A DNA stretch of 64,000 nt, taken from positions 1,116,001-1,180,000 of the forward strand of contig JARKIF010000016.1 in assembly GCA_029378245.1 (NCBI GenBank). Reading direction: 5' to 3'. Of this stretch, positions 45,079-56,755 are shown one piece after another. Under the pieces are notes generated by a model that saw only the letters and a program-made list of their open reading frames with translations, ran no database searches and was not told where the DNA came from. The DNA comes from Roridomyces roridus (lineage: Eukaryota > Basidiomycota > Agaricomycetes > Agaricales > Mycenaceae). How positions within the stretch are numbered: the first letter of the stretch is position 1; every line of letters begins with the position of its first letter. Both the position numbers and the translations under genes were made by a program.

Positions 45079-45299
45079 GGAGTTTTTCAGGTGCAGGTCC
45101 GTTGTTCTTTGATTACATTGGGATTTCCGACCTGATGCGTCCATGGGATAGATAGTGTTGTACATGTATACACCGTAGTAATATACCACATCTTCTTCAG
45201 CCGCTTTTTCCGTCTTCTTGTCACGCAACCCCTCCACATCCTTTTCGTGCCTCCTTCCCATCAAGTGCGGCGTCCATACAACACAAAACGAAGACAGCA
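45079..45299. other. region between convergent genes
   Basis: Short gap between the GIY-YIG-like sequence and the coiled-coil gene. The minus strand contains KDVEGLRDKKTEKAAEEDV near 45240, which might be a further exon of the coiled-coil gene. Confidence 0.3.
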
Positions 45300-47073
45300 C
45301 CATACCGAAGGAATATGAAGGCGGTTGGTAAGCGAGAGCGCGCCGGCGGATTGCATACGTTGTAGTAACGAGGTAGCCCGCTCTATGAGCACGCCGAGCG
45401 TCACAGACGGTTGGACAGCCACAGGCCCGAGGGTATCTGAGAATATGGAGGCCGCAGAGGAGGGAGAGTGGGACGGAGTATAAGTATTTGGTGTCGGTGT
45501 CGGCGGCCGTGGTGGGTCGGTTTGTACTCCCCGCGATCGCACGAGAAGGAACAGAGGTCGGTGCTGACGTTTCTCCAGCGTCGCGTCAACATCCGCGTCT
45601 TGATTTTCCTCCCCTTCAATGCTGGGCGATGATTGTCGAGCTTGCCCGAATGACGTCCATCTTGTCTCTGAATTGGCCAACCAATCGGTTGGGGACAGAG
45701 GTCGTCGACCGGTTTCGGCGTTAATGGCTCCTGGATAGAGGATCAGGGAGCTGCATGAACTTGTAGAGATACGACTTACATATCTACGAGACGTTCGCCG
45801 GTCTGTGTTATAAGACTATTGAAATGGTTAGCGGTCAATTTGATAGACGATGAGAGGAGGTACATATCGGACCCAGCATTACAGATGTAACACTTGATGT
45901 ATGGAAATGTTGTCGAAGATGAGAGGGCGTACTGGCTCCACTTCGGGGTGGCGGAGGATTCACCCGTTGATCCTCGACTTCCTCTTGCAGCGCACGGCAA
46001 TCCTCCCGAGCATCTGCTAGCAAGGTCTGCAACTCGGCGTTATCACGCTTCAACGTCTCGTTATCGTCCACCAGAGTCTCCAGCACGCTGACAAGTTCTG
46101 GCTGCTCGCTTAGAGGCGCACCGACTGAACGGTGTAGCGCCTCAATACGCGCGCGAGCATCGGCGAGTATGGACTCGGATGATTCGAGTCGATGCTCCCG
46201 CTGCTCCTCCAAGGCAGCCTGAAGTCTACGAACGTCACTTTGAAGTTTTGCTGGAAAATCAGACAAGGTCCCAGAATAAATTGAATGACGTACACGTCCG
46301 CTCTTTGAGCGCTGCAAACCGTGACTCGGCAAGACGAGCCCGCTGCGACTCGCTATCCCGTTCCTGTTGCATATCATCCTTCTCCTTCATCGCCGCCGCT
46401 AGTCGCGTGTCCCATCCAACCGAGCGGGCGTGAGACGTGGTGAGTCGTGAGATGGTGGTTTTGGCCTCGGCAAGCTCTTGCAATATGGTCTTGTGAGAAA
46501 CTTCGGTAACCTCGTTGTTGACGAGCGCTTGAGTGAGGCGCTGTAGAATAATGAGAATGAGGAAACTTGAATCCAAAGACGACGCACCTTTTCCAAAGGC
46601 TTGTTCTCCTTGGTCAACTCATCCAGCTGGTCCTGTTTCGCCGCGAGAGCTGCCTCGTTACTCTCAGTTTCCTCCTCCAAGGACCGGGCGGCGCGTGGCA
46701 AGTGGCAAGTGGCTTCATGTCTCCGCACGTACGCTTCGTGTCTTTGCAGCAACGCCTGCCCGACTTCTGCAAACGAGTCAGTTTTGCAGAATAGCAACGA
46801 AATTGTAGCGGACGCACCTGCACTCAGCGTTAACCGGCTCTCCAGCCTTGCCTTGACTGCAAGCCATGCCTGCAAATTCTCGCAATCGTCCAGGCCACAA
46901 CAGCAGCATAGCGTGGAGAGTGGTTCCGGGGATGGAACGCGCAATACATTATCGAGGGCTTGGGTGAGGTCGTCTATGGTCACAGTGGCGTCGTATAGGC
47001 TGTCCCGGTTGGTTACCGGCGAGTCGGGTGTGGGTGGAGAGACTGAGGAGCTCCTTGCCAATCTTGTCGGCAT
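45300..47073 (-). CDS. coiled-coil protein, apparently basidiomycete-conserved
   Basis: Exons 46818-47073, 46588-46768, 46294-46540 and one starting at 46250 join in frame; later exons reach about 45300. The start MPTRLARSSSVSPPTP is at 47071-47073. Next come TIDDLTQALDNVLRVPSPEP, a Cys motif CCCCGLDDCENLQAWL, and EVGQALLQRHEAYVRRHE. Long heptad-rich coiled coil follows (RLTQALVNNEVTEVSHKTIL, MQQERDSESQRARLAESRF, SKLQSDVRRLQAALEEQREH, LKRDNAELQTLLADARED). A Pro/Thr-rich tail holds GVQTDPPRPPTPTPNTYTP and LLQRMQSAGALSLTNRL. I believe homologs occur across Agaricomycetes as uncharacterised proteins that continue past the TNRL segment with another globular part; I cannot find that part here, so the 3' end is uncertain and may be lost. 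A structural or trafficking role is plausible but unproven. Confidence 0.65.
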
Positions 47074-48071
47074 GTTTCGGACGCCATGCCTCCGGATGAG
47101 CGGGATGATGAGGCTGCAGAGGTAGGCGTAGCCATGGACCTTGGCGAACGCGGAGAGGAACCGGGTGCAGGTGGAGTTGCTTCGGAAGAGGGAAGTCTCG
47201 CTGTCTGCGAAAAGAAGAATAAGCAATTGACCATAGACGAAAAGAAGATTCTTACTATAACAGCAAGGGCAAGGGCCTTTTGTGCTTTTCAGACCGTCAG
47301 ACCGTCAGCAGAGTAGAATGGCTAGCCGGTATATGTCCTGCAGAAGCGTAGCGTCGAAGCTGAGTTATCAGACGAGTGACGGGCGCAGGGAGGAGACGAC
47401 AACTTGAAAGGGAGGAGGTGCGACTGAGATGAGATGAGCCTCGGAGGAAACGTTGAGCGGATCGTCGCAGCCATTCGGAGGAGGAGGAGTCTAGCGCCTA
47501 ACATACGCGCAGCCTTGCAGCTCCTCAGAAAGGAGGAGGAGGGCAACGAATGCGGGCTCTCCCAATAGAGTCGTGCAACATCCCAAGAGTCTTTGGGCGT
47601 ACATTCGGGGCCAAAAAGCCTCTACTTTGACTCGAGCCAAGCTACTGACACGTCGATGGAGGGAACGACGAGGAGGCCGGTGACGAAGGTGGCTCGCTGG
47701 ATCCCGGGTTGATCCGCTTATCAAATGACCGATGGACTTATACTTTCAGGCTGCAACTTATACATCGCCTCTAAGACGAAATTTTTGCTTATAATTCACT
47801 TATAAGAGGTGTGTTTTGCTTACGCACTTATGGCTCTTATAAGTACTCATCAGCGGGGTATAAGTACGACAACGTTTTTCGGACATCCATCGTACTAAGT
47901 ACTTACTTGGTCTAATTCTACTCGGCTTCGACTTGACTGTGCAAGTCTCATTGTATATCACTTAAGTAATTTCAGAACGTGGGACTGTCATTCAACCACC
48001 ATTCAAGTCCGCCGAGGGACCTTTCAAGGTAGCCAGAATGTTACATTCTGGCGGTTCTGGTGGTTCTGGCA
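47074..48071. other. region between the coiled-coil gene and the Helitron helicase
   Basis: The left part is the promoter side of the coiled-coil gene. Around 47745-47880 the sequence is rich in ACTTATAAG-type palindromes (for example at 47799 and 47831) and GTATAAGT steps. At 48038-48160 there are short CTGGCGGTTCTGG/CCAGAA repeats, possibly the left terminal zone of the Helitron. No gene is seen. Confidence 0.4.
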
Positions 48072-48702
48072 GATACCTTGGAGCTTTCTGGCCTTCTGGC
48101 GCCAGACGGGCCAGAGCGCCAGTTACTCCCAGAAACTCCCAGAACCCGCCAGAAGAAAAACATTTTCCTGATGCAACATTCAGTTTCAGTATGAATGCCA
48201 GACGGCCGCAGAGAACACACCAAGGGAAGCCACGTCAGAGGACGTTTTGTCGGGAGAAGAAGACGGTGAGTGGCAGCTCGGGGAGGATGTGCTGCTCGGA
48301 GGAGAAAGCAGAGGGGTGGTAACGGAGGATGATGTCCGCGCACTCCAAGCCAAACTCGACAATTTCCCCGAGGAAAAACACAGCCGAGAGGCGGTGGAGA
48401 TCGCCAGCACCTGGAAGATCTTCAGCGCACGGAGCAAGCCGTGGAACACCGCCGAATCCCAAAAGGTCCACACCGCCGAGGGTAGCGACCTGCTTGATCT
48501 GAGCCGCTGGAAGGACATGATGGAAAGGAGTCGGCAGGGTCTACCCCTCGTTGACGAGGAGGAGGATGACGACATGCGTGGTGCGGGGGAACACAACGGA
48601 GACACGGAGGCTCGGGTCGAATGTTTCAACAAAAAGTCCCGGCGCAGAAAGAAGAAAGTAGGCTAAGCGGCAGAGCCTGAAGAGGAGGCGGAGGATGTTA
48701 TA

Positions 48703-49729
48703 AGATAGAGGGCGTGAGATCCCCGCACCCTTACATAAGCAGCCATCACCGCCAACCCGCAGCTGAAATGGGAGGGTCCTGCCGGCACTTCAGGGTCATT
48801 TTCTCAATACAATATATAGTATAGACCTGTATCTTCACTTCCTATTGACCAGATCCCTGAAAGATGAAAAATTGGGGGAGTTATTAGGGCCACAATATTT
48901 TCGATTTTTTTGTGTTTCTACCCCATTTTCAAGGCCACTGGAGCATTTTCGATGAAATTCATGTCGCGAATTTTGCCGCTGCACAGCCACCACGTGACCA
49001 CCGGATCACTCGAACCGCTGTCAGCAAGCAGCTTACATGAGGCTTTGATGGGCTTCAAGGGTTGTGGAGATGGCCTGCTGGCACAGTGCCTGGGATTCAA
49101 ATGCGAAGCTGGAAAGACTGATTGCTGCTGCAGAAGAATTCTTTTTTTCCAACCTGATTTTATCAACCAGAAGCCGGCTCTTCAGGAACTTGTTGAGAGC
49201 CGTGGCCACATCTGTGACTTCTATCCAAAATACCACTGTGAACTCAACTTCATTGAAATGTACTGGGGGGCTGCCAAGTACCGCTACCGGACAACCTCCA
49301 GAACCACAAACATGGAGGAGATGGAGAACAATGTCAAGAACTGTCTGGATGATGTTGAACGGCTCTCAATTATTTGGTGAGTGCTTTGTGAGTTTAGTTT
49401 GAAAGAGTTCCATTAACCCCAGCAGTTGTGCCAATCGTTCAGCCCATTTCATTTCGGCATATGCACATGGCTTGACAGTCGGAGATCTCACCTATGTCAA
49501 TCGGAAGTACAAGGGGCATCGTATCTTGCCGCCCTCAATGATTGCAGAGATCAAGGCCTTTATAGCAGTCCATACATAGTCAGATTAGGTCCACTTAGTA
49601 CTTTTCAATCGTTCTGGCTGTCCCAAACCCATTTCTGAACTTTTATTTTTTTCCGAACCTCAGATTTTGCCGTGGGAAAATTACATAACGCTGCTTATAT
49701 AAGGTGCGGAGATCTCACGCCCTCTATCT
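48703..49729 (+). mobile_element. 1.03-kb Tc1/mariner-type element
   Basis: The ends are inverted repeats of about 40 bp: AGATAGAGGGCGTGAGATCC at the left and its near-perfect complement at the right, continuing to ATAAGCAGC. TA lies directly outside on both sides (48701-48702 and 49730-49731). It sits inside the helicase reading frame. It holds only the C-terminal part of a transposase, so it is non-autonomous. Confidence 0.85.
48910..49579 (+). pseudogene. DDE transposase C-terminal fragment (Tc1/mariner-like)
   Basis: Exon 1 reads CCCRRILFFQPDFINQKPAL, VESRGHICDFYPKYHCELNF and IEMYWGAAKYRYR. The HCELNFIE step is the final acidic region of the DDE triad as seen in fungal Tc1-like transposases. 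A GTGAGTG..CCCCAG intron (49378-49423) joins to NRSAHFISAYAHG and NRKYKGHRILP, ending in a TAG at 49577-49579. The N-terminal DNA-binding domain and the first two acidic residues are absent. It cannot be active by itself. Confidence 0.7.
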
Positions 49730-49962
49730 TACCCGCTCTAGACCCCAACGATCTGAATCCCGAGCAGAGACGTGCATACGACATCATTATGTGGCACGTC
49801 GACCAAACGCTGGCCGGGCACCAACCACCGCCACTGAGAATGATCGTGTACGGCGAAGGGGGGACAGGGAAATCCCACGTTATCCAGACCGTCACTGACG
49901 CAATGAGCCAGCGCGGAGTCCCGCAGTGGCTTGTAAAAGTGGCTTTCACGGGCATAGCGGCA

Positions 49963-52619
49963 GCAGGTATAGTAAAACTTTTGCAAAGAAACATGTTATG
50001 GATCATCCGTAGGCTTTGAAAAAGTTCAGGTTAATTCTTATCTATGGAAGAGACTGCCAGAACTAGTTGACCGGCTGGCACGGCACATCCGGCACACCGG
50101 CACAGGCTATATATGGTATTAAAAATTGATTTTCATCCTCCGGCCTTCTCGGAGAATCCCCTATGGGAAGAGAACATTGATGGCTCCTTCCAGATGTGAT
50201 AACAATCCTGAAAGAGTAACCGGCACATTTGGACCAGCAGCATGCATCAAAAAAAGATGGGGGATCAAAAAAATCAAAGTTGTAGAGCCCCTCGAGAGCT
50301 ACAGGAGTTGCTAACATTGTTTTACATCAAACTGATTGGCTGGCCCGCAAAACGTAAAATCCTTTTTCAGAGGCAAGTCTTTGGAAACCAACACCAGGTT
50401 TTGAAAGCTGAGTGTGTCCCAAGGCTTCATACCAAAGGAACCATTATGTTTTCTAACCTCAGAGTGGCATTATCAACTCTGAATTCAAAAAGTGTTTGAC
50501 ATTTCGGATGCTATTCCCGATTGAGCCACTACGCTTTCCTCCCAAAAAGGCAATTTTCACCTTTTGCACTCCCATTGGATCTGCCTCTGGGATCCTTAAC
50601 AAACTTGACTGACAACAATTCTTCTTTCAATCCTTCCACATGTTTTGGCCAGAAGTTTGTTACCACTTTGTGTATATACCAGTTGTAAGAGTGGAAATGG
50701 TCTGTGCATTTTTGCACCTTTGATATCATTTCCATGTAGTTTCATGCTTTTGTGATCTGTGAGCTTAGCATGTTCATGTAGCACTTAGGATGCTAGATCT
50801 CAAATATCAGTCCAGATCTGAGCCATGGGAGAGTGTTATAAGTGAATGAGATAAAAGGTAGATTTAGGTGCAGCTATTGATATTGGCAGTTGATAACCTG
50901 ATCCTGAGCACCCCAAGACTTCAATGAGTATTATCAATGACTTTTGAAGTCCCTTACCATAAGGTGCACAATAGGCCAGGTGAAAGTGGGAAAAGTCATC
51001 AAATCCCATTTTCACTGTATTGCTCATGCTCTTGATTTTTCCTCTGTGGTTGAAGTACATGGGACAAGTACCCTAGAGTATAGGAGGCCAGCACAACCAA
51101 GATCAGCTGAATACCTGCACAGAAAGTAAAGTTATATGCATAGAGATTTTGTGATCATTTTGGATCATTCTGTTGATAGAAGACAAAGGGAGTGGAATCT
51201 GGGATATTTGAAATCACCACTGAGGAAAGGGAGCTCAGGGGGTCCAGAAAGTGTCCTTGATCATGAGGGTTGGGGGAGAATCCATGGAGTTCTGTTCAAG
51301 AGCTCTACTGGACATTTGACCAAATTCTTACCCTACAATCCTGCCAGACCCAAACACAACCAGTGGAATCTTGCAAATGCTCTTGCAAATATGGATGGGT
51401 GGAGCAATTCTAAGATGTTCCATCTAGTTTTTAGACTCCCAATACATGTACATGGCCCTGTAGGTGCACAACAAGGGGGATCAGCTCAAAATGATCACAC
51501 TCATAACTCAGGTTTCTCCTCATGTTCTGGCCAGTTTCTTTGCTCTAATGGGGTCTACTGGCAAGGGAAATGTTCACTGTGGTGTTGGAACCAATGCATT
51601 AGCCACAGGTATTGAGAACTGGTGCACACTTACATTTGAAGAATTGGGTTGAAATCTCTCTGGAATCAAGGGCCTTGGTTGAACCTTCTTCAGATTAGAG
51701 TTAATATGATCCAGGATCAGACCTACAGGCTACAGATCACACATCTGGGCACCAGAATCATTCAGCACCAGGAAATCAGTGTTTTCAATCATACAGCAAT
51801 TGTGCCTCTCAGTGAGTGTAAATGGGGGTTGTAAATACATGGAGTGCATGGGAGGGAGTGCTGCAATAGTTCCATGAAGATTCAAAAGAATTGAGGGAAT
51901 GGTGCTAAAGGTATAAAGGCAACAAAAATGGGATGAGGGTACTGGGATTTGAACTTGCGACCTTGGCAAAAACAAGTAATAAGGGGAGAATTACTAGAAA
52001 GACAAGTAACCAATAGACTAGACAACCACTACCTTGGAGCAGTGGGGAGTCATCTCAGCTACCAGGTACACCTCCTTTGCTAACCCACCCGACCTACCAT
52101 GCCGCTGTGCCCTAAAACATCACCATCAAAACACCCTGAGCAATAGGCCATACATTTTGAACAATGTAATACAGGCATTTCATTTTTCTGAAGCCGGGGT
52201 TTGGAAAGTATTTTGCATTTTGTGAGCCAGCCAGGCATTTTGAGCCAGTATTGTATAGGGTGATTCTGTAGCTGCAAATCAGCTCTACAACTTTGATTTT
52301 TTGATCCCCGATCATTTCTGATCCATGCCGAGCATGTGTAGTCAATTGATGCAGTGGTATCAGTCATCTCCGGAGCCATTGATGGCAATTTAAGATATTA
52401 ATATCAATTACCCATTAAATAGAGCTTAACCGAGAGTTAATCTGGTTGTTCAGTATACCCGATACTGCCCCAGGATGCCGCCCTGATCCCTGTGATGGAT
52501 ACGGTCAGAGATAAGAGATTCAGTGCCTTTTGGGTATAGATAATATTTAACGTGTTCTTTTGCAATACCTACGGATGATTAGTAACGTGTTTTTTGCAAA
52601 AGTTTTACTGTATCTAGTG
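49963..52619. mobile_element. 2.66-kb TIR element with 9-bp target duplication
   Basis: ATAGCGGCA occurs directly before (49954-49962) and after (52620-52628) the element. Inverted ends share AGTAAAACTTTTGCAAA and CATCCGTAGG. A second inverted pair lies further in: GGGATCAAAAAAATCAAAG at 50262 and its complement near 52290, with similarity running on through GTTGTAGAGC and GGCTGGC. The interior has no transposase frame. An 8-9 bp duplication fits hAT or Mutator-like mechanisms. The inner part resembles the 3.25-kb element at 39025-42278. Confidence 0.8.
51935..52045 (-). repeat. tRNA-like module inside the 2.66-kb element
   Basis: On the minus strand TGTCTAGTCTATTGGTTA (about 52020) and the box-B-like AGTTCAAATCCC (about 51950) have the spacing of a tRNA with a long variable arm. 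It lies just inside the right inner inverted repeat, the same place as the module at 41580-41690 in the related element. Confidence 0.5.
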
Positions 52620-54029
52620 ATAGCGGCATCCCTCATCAACGGCAAGACGACACATGAGATTGGGAAGATCTCCGTCAAGAAACCCAATGTGTCACCTGCG
52701 AAAGCATCAGTTGAGTGGATGCAACAGTTCTGGAAAGGTCGGAAATACCTTATCCTCGATGAATATTCCATGCTATCAAAATCATTCCTCGCCAAACTGT
52801 CGACAAACATCTGTATCGCAACTCAGCAGCCCGGCCAGGCGGAGACGGGAGAGCCGTTCGGCGGAATCAATGTACTGGTGTTTGGCGACCCACATCAGTT
52901 CCCACCGGTAGGGTGCAAGGATTACGAACCGCTCTACAGACCGATGTCGTTTTCTGACGCGCCGCAGGCAAAGACAGGGGCGGAGATATTCGCCCGTTTC
53001 CGGACTGTTGTAGTCCTTCGACAGCATATGCGTACAGGCGATCCCGTGTGGAGAGAGTTTCTGCAATGCCTCCGAAACGGCCGGGTGGAGGAGAGCGATA
53101 TGGCACTGCTAAAGACACTGCTGCTCGGGGACCCGGCATCAAACCCACAACCCGACTTCGGCAAGGACCCATGGTCTGAGGCGTTACTGGTGACTCCGAG
53201 ACACGGCGTGCGTCGCCAATGGAACGAGCGTGCCATCCGCAAGCATTGTGAACAGACGGCCAACCAGTTGTTCGTCTGCTATGCGGAGGAGACGGTGAAT
53301 GTGAGAGCACCCACACCCACCGAGCGCTACGCTGTACTGAGCAAGCTGTTGCCAGTGCCGGGGAAAAAGAAACCCAAGCAGGTGCTGCCAGATACCGTCG
53401 AGGTGGCCATTGGGGCGAAGGTCTTGGTGACACGAAACATCGAGACGGACCTTGACGTCGCCAACGGTGCGCGAGGGACGGTCGTGGGAATAATAACCCA
53501 CCCCGATGAGCCGCCAAACCCCGGTACAGCGGTGGTAACACTGAAGTATCTGCCATTGTACATCCTGATTAGACTGGATCATACACGCATCCCCCAGCTG
53601 CCTGGACTCGACCAGGGTGTGATACCGGTGGAGCCGCACCAGCTGCAACAGAGCATCGAGATAAGCACGGGGACATCGACGGTGACAAGGCAGGTGCAGC
53701 GACGGCAGTACCCCATCACGGCAGCGTACGCGTTCACAGACTATCGGTCCCAGGGACAGACGATCCCTATGCTGATGGTGGATATCGCGTCCCCGCCGTG
53801 TGGTGCATTGAGCTTGTTCAATCTATACGTGGCGTTGTCGAGAGGGGTAGGGCGGGATAGCATACGCATATTGAGGGAGTGGAAGCCGTCACTGTTCCTG
53901 AAAGGGCATGATGTGAATCTGCTGGCGGAGGACGATAGGCTTGATCTGTTGGATCGAAACACGAAAGCCTGGTGGGAACGCATGCAATCGGGGGTGAGCG
54001 ATGGGGATGAGGTAGATATGCAGCAGTAG

Positions 54030-55162
54030 TACATAGAAGCCGCTGATTCCTGGTGCATGCGTAAGCAGAGAGGTGAACCGTGTGCCAAAGAAACTGACAG
54101 TGCGCAACGCTGCAAGAACCAGACAGCCGCAAGTCCTGAAGACGCCGCAAGTTCAATACCCCGCAAGTCCGAAGACGCTGCAAGACTCGAAGACACTGCA
54201 AGTCCGAAGACGCTGAAAATCTCACGCTCTCAAGACCGAAATCCCTCGGGTTGCAAGGCGGCCGCTGCCTCTGTCTCACTCCCCTTCCCGTTCTACTATA
54301 CTCTCCTCTGTATCCATGTTGTATCCTTGTTTGCCAATGCATTCTTTTTCTTCTTCTGAAGATCGAGTCCAAGCAATGGTTATCAATAGGGAAGCCAGGA
54401 GATCCAGAGCCCTGTATTCAGACCAGCCTCTCTCAAGTTCGTCAGGCTGTTGAAATTTCATCAGGCGGATGAGCGATTGCGATCTCGAGAGATGTTAAGT
54501 AAGGGCGGATGGAAAGTTCATCAGCCGGATCAGCCTCCCAGCCCTCGCGGCCCATATATGGCCTGATATGGTCATACATGTTTTTCCCGGTTTTGGTGAT
54601 GCACTCAAGGCGGCCAGACAAACATGGGTGGAAGGAGGAAGCGGACGCCTGGAGGGAGGACGGAGGTTGGAGCGCGAGGCTTCAAAGGGAAGGGATACAG
54701 AGTGCCAGAGTTCATGTTCTTGCAGCAGCAGCGCACACGTGCACGATCTGTTCGTTCTCTGGCATCAGCTGTTTGCTTCCAATCGCGGGTGGGCACTGGA
54801 GGAGACATTGGTGAGCTGAAAGCGCGACATGGTTGGCGGCAACAGTGGCGGATAGCGGCGGATTTCAAGTTGTTGGCGGTACACGTGTAGCAAGTTACAA
54901 GTAAGCTTGTCTGATGTCCGACTTGATCGGAAAAAGGATTCAGTATACCTTATCCTTGAAAACGCAGCCGGGCACATAATGCCTTTTTACATTCGTACTT
55001 CTACCCTGGGCGAAAAAAAAAACTTCGACAAGAACAATATATGCGGGAGAGAACCAGCCTTCTACCAGAGATGATCGGATCACAATATAAAAGAAAGCAA
55101 GTTATGTAATTATGACCTGGGAGAGTAAACCTTGGCAAGCAAGGTAACAACGCACATGCGGT
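54030..55162. other. 3' flank of the Helitron helicase
   Basis: No gene is recognised. It includes a short tandem repeat listed separately and a run of A at about 55013-55022. I looked for a Helitron 3' hairpin with a CTRR end and could not assign one. Confidence 0.4.
54127..54220 (+). repeat. short tandem repeat GCAAGTCCGAAGACGC
   Basis: Five imperfect units of 16-20 bp (GCAAGTCCTGAAGACGCC, CGCAAGTCCGAAGACGCT, GCAAGACTCGAAGACACT and variants) follow the helicase stop codon. Confidence 0.65.
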
Positions 55163-55165
55163 AAT

Positions 55166-55387
55166 AGGGGAGGTCAGAGTGGAGGGAACCCGAAAGAAAC
55201 AACCAAGAAACTCACTTCGAAACTATTTCGAAACTGAGACAGTTTCGTTCTAGTTTCGAAGTGGCGAGTTTCGAATCCGTGACGAGGTGGTCAAAGATCA
55301 CCTTCGATTATCGGTCGAAACTCGATGCAGTTTCGAGATCAGTTTTGTCGCAGTTTCACTTGAGGTCTGTCCACTCTGACCTCCCCT
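55166..55387. mobile_element. 222-bp MITE with perfect 18-bp inverted ends
   Basis: AGGGGAGGTCAGAGTGGA (55166-55183) and its exact reverse complement (55370-55387) bound the element, with AAT directly outside on both sides. The interior is full of TTTCGAAAC-like steps. There is no coding capacity. Confidence 0.75.
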
Positions 55388-55394
55388 AATAGTG

Positions 55395-55585
55395 GATGAA
55401 AAACCATCGGAACTGGATCGTAACTCACTTCGGAACTGCATCGAGTTGCGACGGAGAATCGAGGGTGATCTTTGACCTCCCTCTTCGCAAATCGGAACTG
55501 TCAGAATCGATTCTGGTCGATTCTCGGCTAATAACCAAGTTTCGATCGAGTTTCAATTCTGCTTTGATTCTGGCTTCGGAACTCA
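55395..55585. repeat. diverged inverted copy of the adjacent MITE interior
   Basis: Read forward, GGAACTGCATCGAGTT..CGAC and GGTGATCTTTGACC match the reverse complement of 55270-55360 within the MITE, with C/T and A/G differences. The copy lacks the clean inverted ends. Confidence 0.65.
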
Positions 55586-56639
55586 TGTTTCCGAGCATTT
55601 GGTCCATCAGGAAAAGCCCCCAAGGTAATTTGTGACATTTTATCAGAAAAAGTTGGAAAATATCTGGGAATGTCACCAAACACCGAAAATGTGTACAATA
55701 TCTTTCCTCGGCGCAAAATGTGTAAGTAGTTTGCTCAATTATCTCAAGGGTTGCAACAATGTAGTCTACAGTTCCATCCACTTATCCAGCCATTTGCCAT
55801 TCTCAAGTCAAACCAGAAGTCATAGAAAACACAAATGGCATTCAAACTAGATACGACAAGAAGAATAGTTATGGAGGATGTAGTACTACAATGGGCCTGT
55901 GCCATCCCACTGACAAAATGAATCCTAAAAGGCACAACATCAGAGCTGGAAATGGACCGGGATAGGTAACGCACCCATAGACCAACGAAGGGCGGCGGAT
56001 GGTCAGCGATAGGTCAGGGACAAAGAATGGTAGCGGCCGTCGAGGACTGCGGACATGTGTCAGTGATTGATGGATCACAAGCAAACGGAGCTACTCACGA
56101 TAACCGTGATGGTGCCTGCCCGCGGTGATCGTAACCCGTAAGCCACGTGTATAGGTGCTCGGCAGCAGAGAGCATGAGGAGGGACAGGAGGGACAGCAGG
56201 AGGGCGGGCGCGAGGGTGAGGGTAAGTGTGAGGGGTCTGTACAAGTCTATGTCAGCCCACCATGCATTGACCAATGGGCAAGGCACGCACCGGACACCAC
56301 TTCAACAGCTATACAACGGCGGAGAAAGCTGATGTTGAGAAGAGAGCGCAAGAAGCCGGATGGTGAGGAGTAGGAAGAGTCAAAGCAAGGGAGGATGGTG
56401 AGAAGAGATGGTGCGAAGAGATGGTGGGAGGAAGCAAGCCGTTCGTGCCGAGGAACTCACAAATGCACAAAATTGGGGCGTGAGTCTGACAGCAGAGGCG
56501 GGAGACAGCTGTGAGAGTGCACCAGGCCTAAATAGGCCTGCCGCTGTCTGCCAGGCCAAATGCGTCCTGGCCAGGCCAAATCGGGCCTGGATCAGGTCCA
56601 CACATGACACCAGAGCCAACCTATGGTCGAAATAGTACA
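55586..56639. other. gene-poor region
   Basis: The minus strand at 56286-56095 encodes a hydrophobic stretch (LAPALLLSLLSLLMLSAAEH) that could be a membrane segment of a small gene, but no start, stop or partner exon is convincing. At 56520-56600 there are palindromic AGGCCT/CCAGGCCAAAT repeats. Nothing else is seen. Confidence 0.35.
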
Positions 56640-56755
56640 GTATTTTCAGATTGTTGGGGCATCCACGTGGCTTAGTACGAGGGCCCGCTTCTATCCCCGC
56701 TAGTTAGAAGAGAGCCCTGCATTGGTTGTGCCCTATTAACCGGAGTGCAACCATC

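Larger units (their letters stand above)
48072..54029 (+). pseudogene. Helitron-type Pif1-like DNA helicase, split by two transposons
   Basis: The gene is in three collinear blocks. Block 1 (48072-48700) carries EEKHSREAVEIASTWKIF and LLDLSRWKDMMER, a segment seen N-terminal to Helitron helicases, with one in-frame TAA near 48664. Block 2 (49732-49962) carries LNPEQRRAYDI and Walker A VYGEGGTGKSHVIQTV up to FTGIA. Block 3 (52620-54029) carries GKTTHEIGKIS, Walker B LILDEYSMLSK, VFGDPHQFPPVG, VVLRQHMRTGDPVW, AYAFTDYRSQGQTIP and NLYVALSRGVG, and ends at a TAG. These are superfamily 1B helicase motifs I to VI in order. The Rep endonuclease part of a full Helitron was not found. Removing the two insertions with one copy of each target duplication restores the frame across both joins. 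The remaining stop suggests it was already dying. Confidence 0.8.
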
